A stretch of DNA of 64,000 bases, taken from NCBI GenBank assembly GCA_029962745.1, contig CM057151.1, positions 36,405,081 to 36,469,080 on the forward strand. The letters run 5' to 3'. Source of the DNA: Echinometra lucunter (lineage: Eukaryota; Echinodermata; Echinoidea; Camarodonta; Echinometridae). The notes below the pieces were generated by a model. That model did no database searches, was not told the origin of the DNA, and saw only the letters and a program-made list of their open reading frames with translations. A program made the position numbers and the translations under genes. This document shows positions 11,167 through 22,359 of the stretch, piece after piece. Numbering within the stretch: position 1 is the stretch's first letter; each line of letters opens with the position of its first letter.

Positions 11167-11533
11167 GGGACATTCAGATATAAGGCGACATTGTGGCACC
11201 ACAAAATCCCTGCGACATTTTAGTATACAAGTCAGTGGGGGTATGAGGCGAAAAAAAATGTCGCCGAGGCAGGACACATTTTATTTTGCTGCCTGGCTGC
11301 AAAAATATTGCGCACCAATCAAATTCCTAAAAAGTTAGCCAAAAAAAAAGTTAGCCCCCAAAAAAGTTGTCATGAGATTGTCTGTGCAAGTTTTGACAAA
11401 GTTCTCTTTCATTTGAGAGTTGACGCGTTAATGCGAATCCATTAACATAAGTTGCGCCACAATGTCGCGCCATATCTGAACACTAAAAATTTTGTGGCAC
11501 AACAATATTGCCTCATATATCTGAACACCCCTT
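11163..11533. mobile_element. Repeat family F, copy 1
   Basis: The imperfect ends resemble AAGGGGTGTTCAGATATATG in inverse. It is homologous to 55339-55697 in the opposite orientation. Similarity to the second locus continues outside the right terminus to 11737 (through TCCAAGACATGT), so the ancestral unit was longer. It starts at the TTAA that closes family D. Confidence 0.8.
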
Positions 11534-11737
11534 TATGTCATGCAGTTATGTGGGAAAAAAATCATTAAAACATAATTCAGATGTGACATATCAGATATGC
11601 ATGTGAAGTTACTGAGATTTTATTGTAATTGTCATCGTAAATTAGAACTGAATTCTTCCATTTAGGTAACATAAAAATTCTTTTCCATGCCTGATTGATG
11701 AAATAAATACAATGTTCCAAGACATGTACAAGTGGGT
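11534..11737. repeat. Right extension shared with the second F locus
   Basis: About 200 bp of sequence (CTGAATTCTTCCATTTAGG, CATGCCTGATTGATG, GTTCCAAGACATGT) is found inverted at 55130-55338. The match breaks off after ACATGT. The open frames at 11642-11897 lie partly in it and are not conserved genes. Confidence 0.75.
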
Positions 11738-11970
11738 CATAATGGCTAGGTTGTCACACATATCCCAAGATGATTTGTTGATAGAAAATGGTTGCAGTAA
11801 GCGTGGCCCTCCAAACAGTGCTCTACACATCGCTTGCGTCACGTTCCTCCAATCGATATGGTGGCACACGGAGCACGAGGCTTACATTCATGTATGATTA
11901 AACGCATTGTAATGTGGCAGGGGGACATAAAGCAGTAAACACCTGCCCCAAGGTTAATGTGGAGTTGTTG

Positions 11971-12276
11971 GAAAGGGGGGGGGGGGGTAAATATTGGTAG
12001 AGAGGGGGAATGCAGAAGCTGGTACGGGGTAATGGGAGAGGGAGAGATGATGTTTCATATGTTGTGCATAATCAGGCATGTCTGCCTGTCTCGTCCTCTT
12101 ATTTTGTTACTGTCCAACACCCCTAAAACTAAAAAGGGTTAAGTGGGCAGCGTAGGGTGCTTTGATGTTTTAACCACACACACACAGACAGGAAAAGAGA
12201 TTGAAAGAATGAAAAAGAGGAAGAAAAAGAAAGAAAGATAGAAAGAGGAGAGATTAAGAAGAGAGAGAGAGGAGGA

Positions 12277-12318
<42 letters not shown>

Positions 12319-12330
12319 GTGGGGGAGGGA
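11971..12330. repeat. Purine-rich low-complexity stretch
   Basis: This contains a G11 run near 11977, a short CA repeat at 12176-12187, then A/G-rich sequence grading into (AG)n around 12281-12312. All purines are on the + strand. No gene is present. Confidence 0.85.
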
Positions 12331-13860
12331 AGGGATAAAGTTTTTACTTTGTGTCCTTATCCATTATGAATAAATCCTGGAGTATGTAAGTCTGAACACA
12401 TGTGAGATGAATTTTACATGAGAACATTTGAAGTGGATAAAGACCTTCACAAGTGTGCTCAACACCAGAAATAGTACCGGCCAGTATTCACTTTTGCCTG
12501 TTGAGTAAGACTTTCATGTAATTCAGGATCGCAGTTTGAATGTTAAAGGATGCAAAGTGTTTAGAGAAAAGAGAGAAAAAGAGGAAAAAATAACACAACC
12601 AAGCAAACTTAAATGAATCTTAACAAAAAATGGGATAGCTCTGCCAGATGTTCATCTAATATTACCTATGTTTTTAAAAGCATTTGAGTTTATGAAATTA
12701 GTTTTTTTCTTCATCAGTTACAGGGAAATAATAGTAGAGTTTGGAGGATAGGTTGACATCTACTGTAGATAACATTGGGAATGCAACTGTTGATTTGTTG
12801 ACAGGGTTTTAATTATGTTCTTTTCAGTAATACTTCTGGTAACAAGGCCTATGCAGCATTTTAGATGGATATCTCGCTCAAATTCACGAAAGAGTTTTTT
12901 TATTTTTCAGTCCATGATTTAAACCCATTATGTTCATAGAGTGGACACTTATGCACTTATGCTTATTTATATTTACACCTAACTTTAATCTTTAATGAAG
13001 GTTTAACTCATGGTGTAGACCATTATAGTGTAAATGTAAAATAGATCTATTTTGTGAATTTGTTGTGGGTCTTAATTCATAATTTTGAAAAGGAAAAAAA
13101 TGATCCAATCTTGGTCATTTACATCTTTCTTGTTTATCAAGATTGTTTTGAAAAAAAACCTTTAAGAAACCTGATAAGCACTTTTGTGATGATCTTTTCG
13201 ACAATGCTATGTTTGAGGTGATGTGATAGGATTGACAGTATGTTTAGAGATCTATCTTGAGTTTTAGAAATCATCTTGGTTTTATTTAATGAGGTAGTTT
13301 TCACATCAAAAACTCACATGTAGTATTGATATTATGAAAATATGCTGAAAAGCCATGATAATCACCAACCAAAAGGTGATCTCATTTCTTTCAGTAATAT
13401 TTAGTGAACATAAGGAGAGTTGATCTAGCTGAGGCAAAGACTCTCCTGTAGATGTATATAGCTCATATTGTAACATCTCACTTTCAGGTCTTCTGTCAAT
13501 ACCTTTTCATTTGGAACCCAATGCAATTACAATTTGTCAAGTAATCATGGTTTTCAATTGGAGGTTGGAATAGAATTGCCTCTTCCATTTCATTCATTCC
13601 TTTGACACCATGGCTTACTGCTTTGTTTAGGGAAGCCCCTGCTTGATCTGGCGTTTGCATTTGGGTTTAAATGCCAGGGATTAAGTCCGGATCTTGTTGC
13701 CAATGCTCGGGAGACACCCAGTCGCCCAAGAAGTGGGATGGCAATCTGTAAAGATGAAGGTCCACAGATGGTGGATGCGAAGGCATAGCTGCAGTAGGGA
13801 ATAGCAGAGGGTGGGGTTCAACTATTTCAGGTTGACTTTCTTTAAAATTCTCTCAAACCT
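12331..13860. other. Intron sequence with no recognised feature
   Basis: AT-rich, single-copy-looking sequence. I see no motif, ORF or paired repeat worth naming. Confidence 0.5.
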
Positions 13861-13864
13861 GTCT

Positions 13865-14120
13865 ACATGTATAGCAGCCACCTTCCTGTAGTGGCCACTA
13901 AAATCGATTCCCATGGAAATAATTCATGTGTTTAAGAACCTGTTTATAGCAGTCACCTGTCTATAAAGACCATTTTTTTTGTTTCCCTTGGGTGACAACT
14001 AAAACTATTTTGAAAATGACCAACATTATGATTCTTTTTCTCCTGAAAAAAAATCTTGTTAACTGCCCACCATTCCCTCCCCACACATTCACAGTGAGCT
14101 AGTAACACTATTTGGAGACT
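13865..14120. repeat. Decayed CTGTCTATA-type tandem
   Basis: Phrases of the form CCTGTnTATAGCAGnCACC and CCTGTCTATAAAGACCA recur at about 13858-13900 and 13937-13972, with a decayed third copy after. This is likely a short degenerate minisatellite, and support is weak. Confidence 0.4.
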
Positions 14121-14589
14121 GGCCATTTTGGAGAGGGTGATGGGACAGAAGATAGATGGGCCAACCAAGTTGATATTGTTGGATGGGGAAGAGTTTGAGT
14201 TTGAGAATGAGTTTATTTATTTAATCAGGGTAATAAAAAGCATACTCTCAGCTATAAGAGGGATGCAAGGCAATGAAGAACAGGAAGGGGGTGGGAGAGG
14301 AGTTCTAGAGGAAAGTATGAGAAGGGAAGGGAAGGAGGAGGAAAACCCAGAGAGATTTTAAGAGGTAAGACGAATGGGAGACCAGGCACAAAGCTCTGTT
14401 GAATAGATTGGTCTTTTAATGAACTTATAATCATGGTCTGATCAGCTTAATGCATCAGAGGAGATGAGTGAACCTCATGCCCTTTTTATATCAGGGGTAG
14501 ATGGGTGCTAAGTCTGGACTACACACTGTAGGTCTGGACTTTATCACACTTCTACAACTTACATGAATGCTATCAATATCAGCATCAGT

Positions 14590-14702
14590 ATCACTTGATC
14601 TGGTCCAAGAATTTAAAGAGAGAGATACAGAGAGAAAGAGAGGAAAGAAGAGAAAGAAGCTGATAACTAGAGAGGGAGAGCAAGCGGAAGAGAGGAAGAG
14701 CT

Positions 14703-14734
<32 letters not shown>

Positions 14735-14810
14735 AGATGGGAAGGGAGGGAGGATAGGGGTTTGTCAGGAAAGGGATGGGGGAATGGGAGAGGGGAGGGA
14801 AAGAGGAGAT
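14590..14810. repeat. (AG)n purine tract
   Basis: Imperfect GA-rich sequence with a pure AG run at about 14702-14728, followed by GGGA-rich sequence. The minus-strand open frames here are poly-Ser/Leu translations of the repeat. Confidence 0.85.
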
Positions 14811-15229
14811 AGAGGTGTAACCTTTGAGGTGATGCGGTTGTCAGAATCGTGCTCCTCAACTCAATAACCCAAAATTTTGTGTTGCCGTCCAGGTACCTTG
14901 AAGCCATGTTCTCACCAAGAGTGTTTAATGTCTCCATCTGAGGGAGTGGAGCTGTCTATGGTCTTGTCATGTTCCACCCATCATGTTCAAATGTAACCAC
15001 CTGACATTGATTTATGTTGTATTCCAGGAGTGAACTTCATTACACATTGTGCATAGATCCCTGCTTCCTAGGATGTGACTATTCTCCAGGACTGAGAACA
15101 ACTTCAACAACTTCCTACAATTTAAGCATCCTTTAGTTGTACTATCTGTCTCATTCTTTCTCTGAATCAAAAGTGAACCTCAAGGTTAGTCCATGATATG
15201 GCTGCCATTATCGTTACCAGGATAGTGCA

Positions 15230-15248
15230 GGGGGGGGGGGGGGGGGGG
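15230..15248. repeat. G19 homopolymer
   Basis: A run of 19 G on the + strand. It is likely length-polymorphic and prone to assembly error, and could form G-quadruplex or triplex structures. Confidence 0.9.
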
Positions 15249-15519
15249 AGGGGGAAAGGGGCCAGAAAACTTATTTTAGTTGTAGGATTCAATGATAATG
15301 TGGACATGACTAGGACAAGTTTCCCTATGTACTCTGCTATGATATATTCTGTACCAAGTAGTCTAGCAAGGATCCTGTATCCATAGTTTTGAGGATTCAT
15401 TAGAACTTTGGTGGTAACTTCAGTTAAGCTCTGTTTACATTATGACAAGAACGCAGCATCGACCTTTAATTCCTTCACCCCAGCTCACTGTGAGACAGAT
15501 TAAAAAGAAATCTCTTCTT

Positions 15520-16130
15520 CTAAGAAGCGATTATATTTGACCTATTCACTTGACCCCTCTCTCTTCCACTCAAGCCCTGTCTCAACTATACACCCATTAA
15601 AATGATATGTGGGTAATGACAGATAGTCTACCAGTCAATGCACCTACATAAAAACAGTTCCCGGCAGTTTTCAGTGAACCACTCTCATTGCAACAGCATT
15701 GCTGTACAATCACTCTGCTATCCCACTTTGGAATAAATTACATTGGATAAGAAGATTGAATATTCATAATGAAAAGCAAATATATCTGAATCTTCCCACT
15801 TGACCCCCCCCCCCTTTTCCTATTCCACTTGGAACCTGTCTATCTATATACCCATTAAAGTGATATGTGAGTTATGACAGTTAGTCTACCATTCACCCAC
15901 CTTGAATAGTTCTTGCAAATTCCAAGTCCACCCTACACTCTATAATTCATCTCTGATTTGATTTTATTGTTAATTGTAATATCATTTGAGAGGAATATTT
16001 AAGCAGTCAAATATTACTATTATTCTCATTTAAGAATATATGTGACCTTCTCATTTGACCTCTGTTCCTCTCAAACCATGTCTCAACTATATGCCAATCA
16101 AAATGATCGTTGGAAATGGCAAGTAGATTT
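15520..16130. repeat. Three-unit degenerate tandem, about 250-bp period
   Basis: The marker YTTGACCYCT recurs at 15549, 15799 and 16054. Each is followed by CTCAACTATA-like and CCCATTAAARTGATATG-like blocks. The units are strongly diverged. No protein is conserved between units. Confidence 0.7.
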
Positions 16131-16477
16131 CATTCTCAATCAGTTCTGCATTCTACAACACATGCTTTGGCAGAAGTACCTCTGCGGTAAATTTCTTTTA
16201 AATCCTTTTACTGTTGAGGGCAAGGGTGATGCTAAAGGAGGAGCAGGGTGGTGAATGGCCCCCCTTGATTTTTCAATTGATTCCCCCCCAAAAAAAATAG
16301 AAAAAGAAGAAAAAAGAGGAGGAAGAAGAAAGAAGAGTATGGGGAAAGAGAGGGCTGGGTCATGTAGCTACATAATACCCCTATTCATTTAAAATGTAAA
16401 TAATCTCACCTATTGGTCATCCTGCCCCCCCTCCCATCAAAATACCCTGGCACTTCCCCTAGTTAAGGGTATATCTT

Positions 16478-16635
16478 GGCCCCGTTCCATAAAAAGTTGC
16501 AATGATAGCAACTCCTGCTGGAATGGTAACTACCATGGCAACAGTGAGAATTCTGCTTCCTGATTGGCTTTTATAATGAAAGTTGCCATTCCAGCAAGAG
16601 TTGCTATTGTAACAACAACTTATAAAATGGGGCCC
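16478..16635. mobile_element. Palindromic hairpin element P (GGGCCC ends)
   Basis: A 158-bp inverted repeat starting GGCCCCGTTCCATAAAAAG and ending in the inverse of GGGCCCCATTTTATAAG. The arms share AGCAACTC and GCTGGAATGG. The loop has CTGATTGGCT, an inverted CCAAT box. Its ends resemble element O. Confidence 0.8.
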
Positions 16636-17226
16636 TGATCATGCACTGTGTGAGTGCAATAAGTTAATATCTTCTGTAGATATCTATTGAAATTGTTTTT
16701 TTTTTTTTCACGAAGGAATGCGCTGTCAAGAAATTGTTGGATATTAAGATTACAAACGATTGCTATTTCTCAATCCCCATTCTGATGATCTCCTGCGGAT
16801 CAAGGACAGGCTGCAAAGAAGGTCTTTCAACCTATTCTGTAAAAGGGAAAAAGAAACAGAAAATATCGTATTTAATTGATTGTGGTCCAAAACAGTAAGA
16901 TATGGCCTCAATATTCATTTCTTTTAAATCCATTTCAGAAAAACGCAGTGAAATCCGTGAATTAGTCTCATAGCAAAACAAATTATGAAAAGGGTTCACA
17001 AAGAATTATGATGTTAATTATGCCTGTGGAGTTTCCTTTATCAAAATATTAAGGATTTATTTTGTAATTAAACTTCTACCATTTCTGTAGACTCAGAAAG
17101 GAATTCCCTTCGAGTTTGAGGCATATTTTGACCCTCCATATAGGTGGCACTGCCCTTTATGCTGTAGAATCTGGAGATTAGCTGTTTTGCTTTATGTCCA
17201 CCAGGAAATTTTATTTCTGTATTTAT
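16636..17226. other. Intron sequence with no recognised feature
   Basis: It has a short poly-T run near 16698. Nothing else is identifiable. Confidence 0.5.
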
Positions 17227-17715
17227 TTAAAGTGATTACACAATGGTAAAAAAAAATTTGATATACGATCGAGAATTGAATTCCAAGAAAAATGACAGTA
17301 AAAATATGATGATTTTCAATCAAAATCAATGTATTTTGGCTAATTTTCTCATAAAAAGGTCAAGAGCTGACCAAAAAATTTGAGTATGAGATATCACGTA
17401 AAAGTGGGTACCCAGCTTCGCGCATTGCAGTTGTGCTGCGCGCTAGACTGTACAATATGTATTATACCTAGCGCGCATTTTGCTAGAAGTGCACGACAAG
17501 GTACCCACTTTGACGTCATTTTGACGTAAAAGTGGGTACCCAGATGAAACTGGGTCACAGCTGAGGGGTCAAAAATATCCTGAAATCTTACCATATTTGG
17601 GGGTTTCCTTGGCAACACGACTTTTAAAAAAACTTTAGGCAGATGACTTTCTGCTAATAAAATCATGCTCTTTTAAATGAGCTAACATTGTTTCAGCATT
17701 GGGTACCCCCTTTAA
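17227..17715. mobile_element. Repeat family G, copy 2 (TTAA at both ends)
   Basis: A full-length partner of 2644-3139. It contains a perfect CRE palindrome TGACGTCA (about 17511-17518) and an internal duplication of ACGTAAAAGTGGGTACCCAG that the first copy lacks. The CTAGACTGTACAATATGTA block and CTAGCGCGCA block are conserved in both copies. Confidence 0.87.
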
Positions 17716-18440
17716 GTCTTCTTCAGATATGAGAGGGAAACCGCAGGGTTTTTAAAGTGTATTTTTCATATACCAACTGAAAGGCAGTGATGCAACAAAG
17801 GACTGGGCTTGAAATGTCACGCACTCATTCACTTGCTTCTTATAAAATATGCTTAAAAACCGCCCCAGTTTCCCCCCCCCCCTCGTATTTGAACAGGCCT
17901 TTAGTGTGAAAAGACTGCTCAAGTGAAGTTTTAATAGCCCATTTGACATTTATGTTCATTTTATACTTTTGTTGTGGAGGCATTTAAAGTGCACTGTGCT
18001 TCATAACTCTGTCACTTTAAGTATAATTGAGTGTGCATAATTTCTTTGATGCATAACTCATCCTCTCTTTCCATTGCTTTAGTACAACCTCCCATACAGT
18101 AAACAAGTGGGGTTTAGTTCAGTATATGTGAATTGTGAACAATTGTGGTTGATTAATTGATGCTCTTCTTAAATGTTCCAGCCACAAAGGAAATGTGTTG
18201 TTCAGTTATTTCCATGTGAATTTTCATGAGCTCATAATCCATAATACTCAGTGACAATGTTTGTTGTTTAGGCAATTAGCACAAAGCCAGGTTGTAGTCC
18301 CATTAGTTTTTGTAAACAGTACAGGGACTAGTCAGGCTCAGGCATGATATATGTGGGCCCCATCACAGAGACAGGACAGCGAGGCATACCAAGTGATATT
18401 GATCTGAACATATGTAATAGGTCACAGTCATCTCTGATGG
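17716..18440. other. Intron sequence with no recognised feature
   Basis: It includes a C11 run at about 17872-17882. Otherwise nothing could be named. Confidence 0.5.
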
Positions 18441-19020
18441 GAAGGCCAGACGCAGGGAACTAGAACCTGTCTCCTCTCGTCTTCCCAGCCCCAGCCAGCC
18501 TCTCCTGACAACCAGATGTGAGCCTGGTTGCTGGGTCGACCCAGTGGGTCTGTCTGGTGGTGTCTTCCAAACTCCAGCCTTCCGCCCAACAACAGATGCT
18601 GTTCTGGTTGCCACGTTGACACAGTAGACCATTCCTGCAAGCTGTGACTTGCATTGCCCAACAGTCAGATGCAGTTCGGGTCATCGTGTCAGCCCAGTAG
18701 GCTTGTCTCTTTGCGTCTTCCCAGCTCAGCCTGCCTCACCCGACAACCAGATGCTCGGTTGCTTGGTAGACCCAGTAGGTCTTTCGGCTCACATCTTTGC
18801 AGCCCCACCCTTCCCCTCCCGACAACCAACTGCCAGGTCTCCCCAGTAGGTCTGTCTGTTTTTGTCTGCCAAGCTCCAGCCTGCCTCATCCAACAACCAG
18901 ATGCAATTCTGGTGGTCAGGTCATCCCATTACTCCTTCCTACTTTTGTTTACCAAGCTGTATCCTAACTCAAATGAGATGCAATTTATATTGCTGGGGCA
19001 ACCCAGTAGGCCTAGCCAGC
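18440..19020. repeat. GC-rich degenerate minisatellite, 70-81-bp units
   Basis: The phrase CCCAGTAGGTCTGTCT recurs with changes at about 18541, 18622, 18703, 18772, 18844, 18923 and 19002. Each time, CCAGCTCCAGCCTGCCTC and CAACAACCAGATGC lie within the unit. It is much richer in GC than its surroundings. Overlapping open frames on both strands are a consequence of the repeat. Confidence 0.82.
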
Positions 19021-19925
19021 CTGACATGGTAAGAAAAACAATTAAACACCAAGACACTTGACATGCTTAAACTCATTCATAGTTCAGACATAATGGGATG
19101 GTTGACTCTAAATACACTACCAGGGAAAAATGAAAAATTTGAATAAGACCATTTTGCACATAACGGAATGGCAGATAGAAATAATGATCTTATGAAATGA
19201 CAGTGTATTGAAACTATTGATGCATGTTATGATGCATTAATGCAGTAACATTACATCACTGTAACCTGAGCAAAGTCAGAAGGATATTCTTTCTTGGAAA
19301 TAATGTGGAAAATTTATTATTGCTAAAGAAATCTGTGAAAATTTGATTAGAATCTAGGAATTACATCACAAACGTATTATTGAATTTTCCCTCAGTCAGT
19401 GGTGATTTTCTCAGAGTTTCAATATCAGAAGTTACATAACTTTTGTATAGGTTGTCAGACTTTATTCATGCAATTTTTAATGCAGTTTATATCTGATATT
19501 TCTGGCTTTTATACAGAACACGTTGTTGTGGGGATCAGAGTTCTTCTTACTCGTTGCAGCTGTATGGACAGCAATCTTAATTAGAAAGATACTGTCTGTT
19601 CCATGGTATATTGCCTTAGGATTCAATGCCATTCTTGTAGGGGTAAAAGGAGTTTCGCTCTCAAAAAAGAACCACCTGTTGAAATATCACATGTGCTGTT
19701 ACAGCCATCCGTCTTGGCGCCCACGCCTTCACGTGGTCATGAACTTTCGGGGGCGGGATATAGGATTGTGGTATATATTCAAGGGATGAATTTTCCATGA
19801 GCTCTGTGCAGGCGCCTAGTGCTACGAAAGGTTCAGCCTCAGGGGTTTTATTCTGGGCTAGTGGAGTGTCTTTGGAGGATCCCATGTTTAAACTGTAGAC
19901 CACAGATCTATTTTATAGACCATAG
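19021..19925. other. Intron sequence with no recognised feature
   Basis: Short chance frames only. GTGATTTTC and similar phrases show no second copy. Confidence 0.45.
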
Positions 19926-20132
19926 GTATGTTTGATCAGTGGCTGATCCAGGGGGTACTAGAATGTTTCAAAAATATCATAGCAAGCAAGAAAAGAAAAG
20001 GGCATTCATTTCTGCTATCCAGGGGCATATGTAATATATCTTGAACAATTTTACAAGCAAAACTTGCAAATCAAAACCAAACATCTTCTATGGGCCTAGG
20101 ATACATATGTGCACCCATGATTAACTTGAAAA

Positions 20133-20450
20133 AATGGAGAAGAGAAAAATATAGTTGGGGGTGCCCCTGTGCCCCCCCCCCCCGAATCTACTCCTGTCAA
20201 TATGGCCCAGACAAGCAAGGTAGATAAACAAATATATCTTTCATGGCAAGTGGGTGGGATGAATCTAACGATAAGCCAAGCTTACTGCATGCATTTATCC
20301 TAGTGTTAAGGCCCACCTGGCTTTAATGCAGACATCACAAATAAGACTTAATGAGACAATTTTGGGAAAAGTAAAATGTAATGGGGGATGCCCCTGTGCC
20401 CCCACTCCCCGAACCCATGCCTAGTAATGGCCCAGGCAAGCAGAATCTTA
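20133..20450. repeat. Two diverged direct copies, 227 bp apart
   Basis: The block TGCCCCTGTGCCCCC with downstream TATGGCCCAGACAAGCA appears at 20162 and again at 20389 with TAATGGCCCAGGCAAGCA. Poly-C runs follow in each. The sequence is of the CCAGGGG-rich kind seen at 27820 and 61840. Confidence 0.65.
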
Positions 20451-21304
20451 GTTGGCTTCTCCTTTGTATTGTGCTTTTAAGTAAAAAAAAAAAGGCATGT
20501 TTTAGTATCATTCATCATGATGCATAAACTTATTCATGATTTTAAGAAGAATTTGCACGTTCCTCTTAGAACATGTTGAGGACTTCATGTAGTATTCTGT
20601 TGGAATGCTTGAATTGCATAATGCACTCCAAAATTTTGATGATGATGATGATGATTATGGTGTGTTTTATATAAAACTATTGCATCACTTCACAAGGGCC
20701 GAATTGAACAATACTTTTTAAAGTGTTAAAAGAAGCATACATTTGACATACAACAAACAAAGAATTCAACATGATATTGTCAACTATAATGAACCAAAAT
20801 TTAGATACATACTATGAAATAATATAATTGCATTATAATTGGGTTTGGGATTATGTTTTAAAAGTGAAACGAGTGTCAAGAATTCAGGGGAATTGTCCAT
20901 TGTAAATTAAAAAAATAAAAGTATTTTAGATATCAATGTGTTATTTGACGGAATGTCTGTTTGGTAACATGCTACAAAGCGAAAAGAAGTATCAATTCAG
21001 TTTACAATAAAGTGAGAACTTACATGACTCATGACAGTGAATTAAATCGTTCATTAAAGAGCAATACTTGCAAACAGTAAAGTAGACAGGCTTTTAATTG
21101 GGTATGAACAGAATTGTTTTCAACTTATGGCAGGCACTTGAAACTGAAAGAGAGATATATAGAAGAGTAGAAGGAAAGAATGCAGGAAAAGAATGCAGGA
21201 AAAATTGCTTGAAGTTTGAGAAAGGGTTAATTTCAATTTTATGGAAAGTAAAATAGTTTTCAGTTGACTGCTCCTTGTAATTACCTGTATAATATTTCTG
21301 TTGC
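20451..21304. other. Intron sequence; short (GAT)n only
   Basis: A (GAT)5-6 microsatellite lies at about 20638-20656. No other structure was seen. Confidence 0.5.
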
Positions 21305-21872
21305 TTAAAGGGTAAGTCCACCCTAGAAGTTTCACTGTTTCAATAAAAGGAGATAAATTTGAACAGCATTTTAAAAAAGAAAGGAGCAAAATCAGTCAAA
21401 GAATAAGAAAATTACACTCATTTACATTTTCTAGTAAATTACTCTCGGCTCTGCAAATTGGCAACACTGATGACATCGTATGCGAGCAGGTCTCTATTCA
21501 CTTTGTACCTGAAATTTCACATTTTCTCAATTTTCTTGGAAGTTACACATTTTCTTACCCCATAGTCATAGTATGTTATGTAAAGAGCAATTCTTCTGCA
21601 TATACATTGATTATGGGGGTTAGAAAATGTGTAACTTCCAAGAAAATTGAGAAAATGTGAAATTTCATGTACAATGTGAATGGAGACCTGGTCACATATA
21701 ATATCATCAGTGTTGCCAATTTGCAGAGCCGAGAGCAGTTTACTAGAAAATGTAAATGAGTGTAATTTTCTTATTCTTTGATCGATTTTGCTCATTTCTT
21801 TTTTAAAATGCTGTTCAAATTTATCTCCTTTTATTGAAACAGTGAAACTTCTAGGGTGGACTTACCCTTTAA
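21305..21872. mobile_element. Palindromic MITE family A, copy 3 (full length)
   Basis: A complete inverted repeat bounded by TTAAAGGGTAAGTCCACC and GGTGGACTTACCCTTTAA. The arms match 4946-5509 and the left arm of 8313-8701. The centre is GATTATGGGGGTTAGAAAA. TTAA is present at both edges. No ORF is of interest. Confidence 0.92.
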
Positions 21873-21925
21873 TTCTGCATGCTGTAAACTTTAGTCTGGA
21901 CAAACAAAACGTTTTGGTGGAACCA

Positions 21926-22359
21926 GGGGCCTGTATTCAATTCAATACTTAAGTCAGAAATATGAGCATATTTCTTAGTTTTTTACTTAGATAAAATACT
22001 TAGCAAAATTTGGTATTAATTCAATATTTTGGCTAAGTATTTTACTCTAAATCTAAGACACCTACCTAGGAGACTTCAGCCAATTATTTTGGAGGCCTTG
22101 ATTGGCAGGCATAGGTTTTTATACGCAGTCATCATGAGCTGCGCAGAATTATATCATAGCATATTTGATGCGACATGTTAATTGCGCATTGAAAATATGA
22201 CGTCACAATGCATATCGGTAAGAATTTTGGCTTACAGTTGGCTTTCTAAAGTAAAATTCAAAGTATTGAATTGAATATGACTTAAGCAAATTTCTTAGCC
22301 AAGTAAAATACTTAGCAAAAGTTTTACTTAATCCAAGTATTGAATTGAATACCGGCCCA
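21926..22359. mobile_element. MITE family Q (GGGCC...GGCCC ends)
   Basis: The left end GGGCCTGTATTCAATTCAAT is inverted at the right end ATTGAATTGAATACCGGCCC. Sub-terminal CTTAAGTCA/TGACTTAAG and AAAATACTTAGCAAAA blocks are also inverted. It is about 434 bp. The core contains ATGACGTCACAATGC with a CRE palindrome. A single copy is seen here. Confidence 0.85.
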
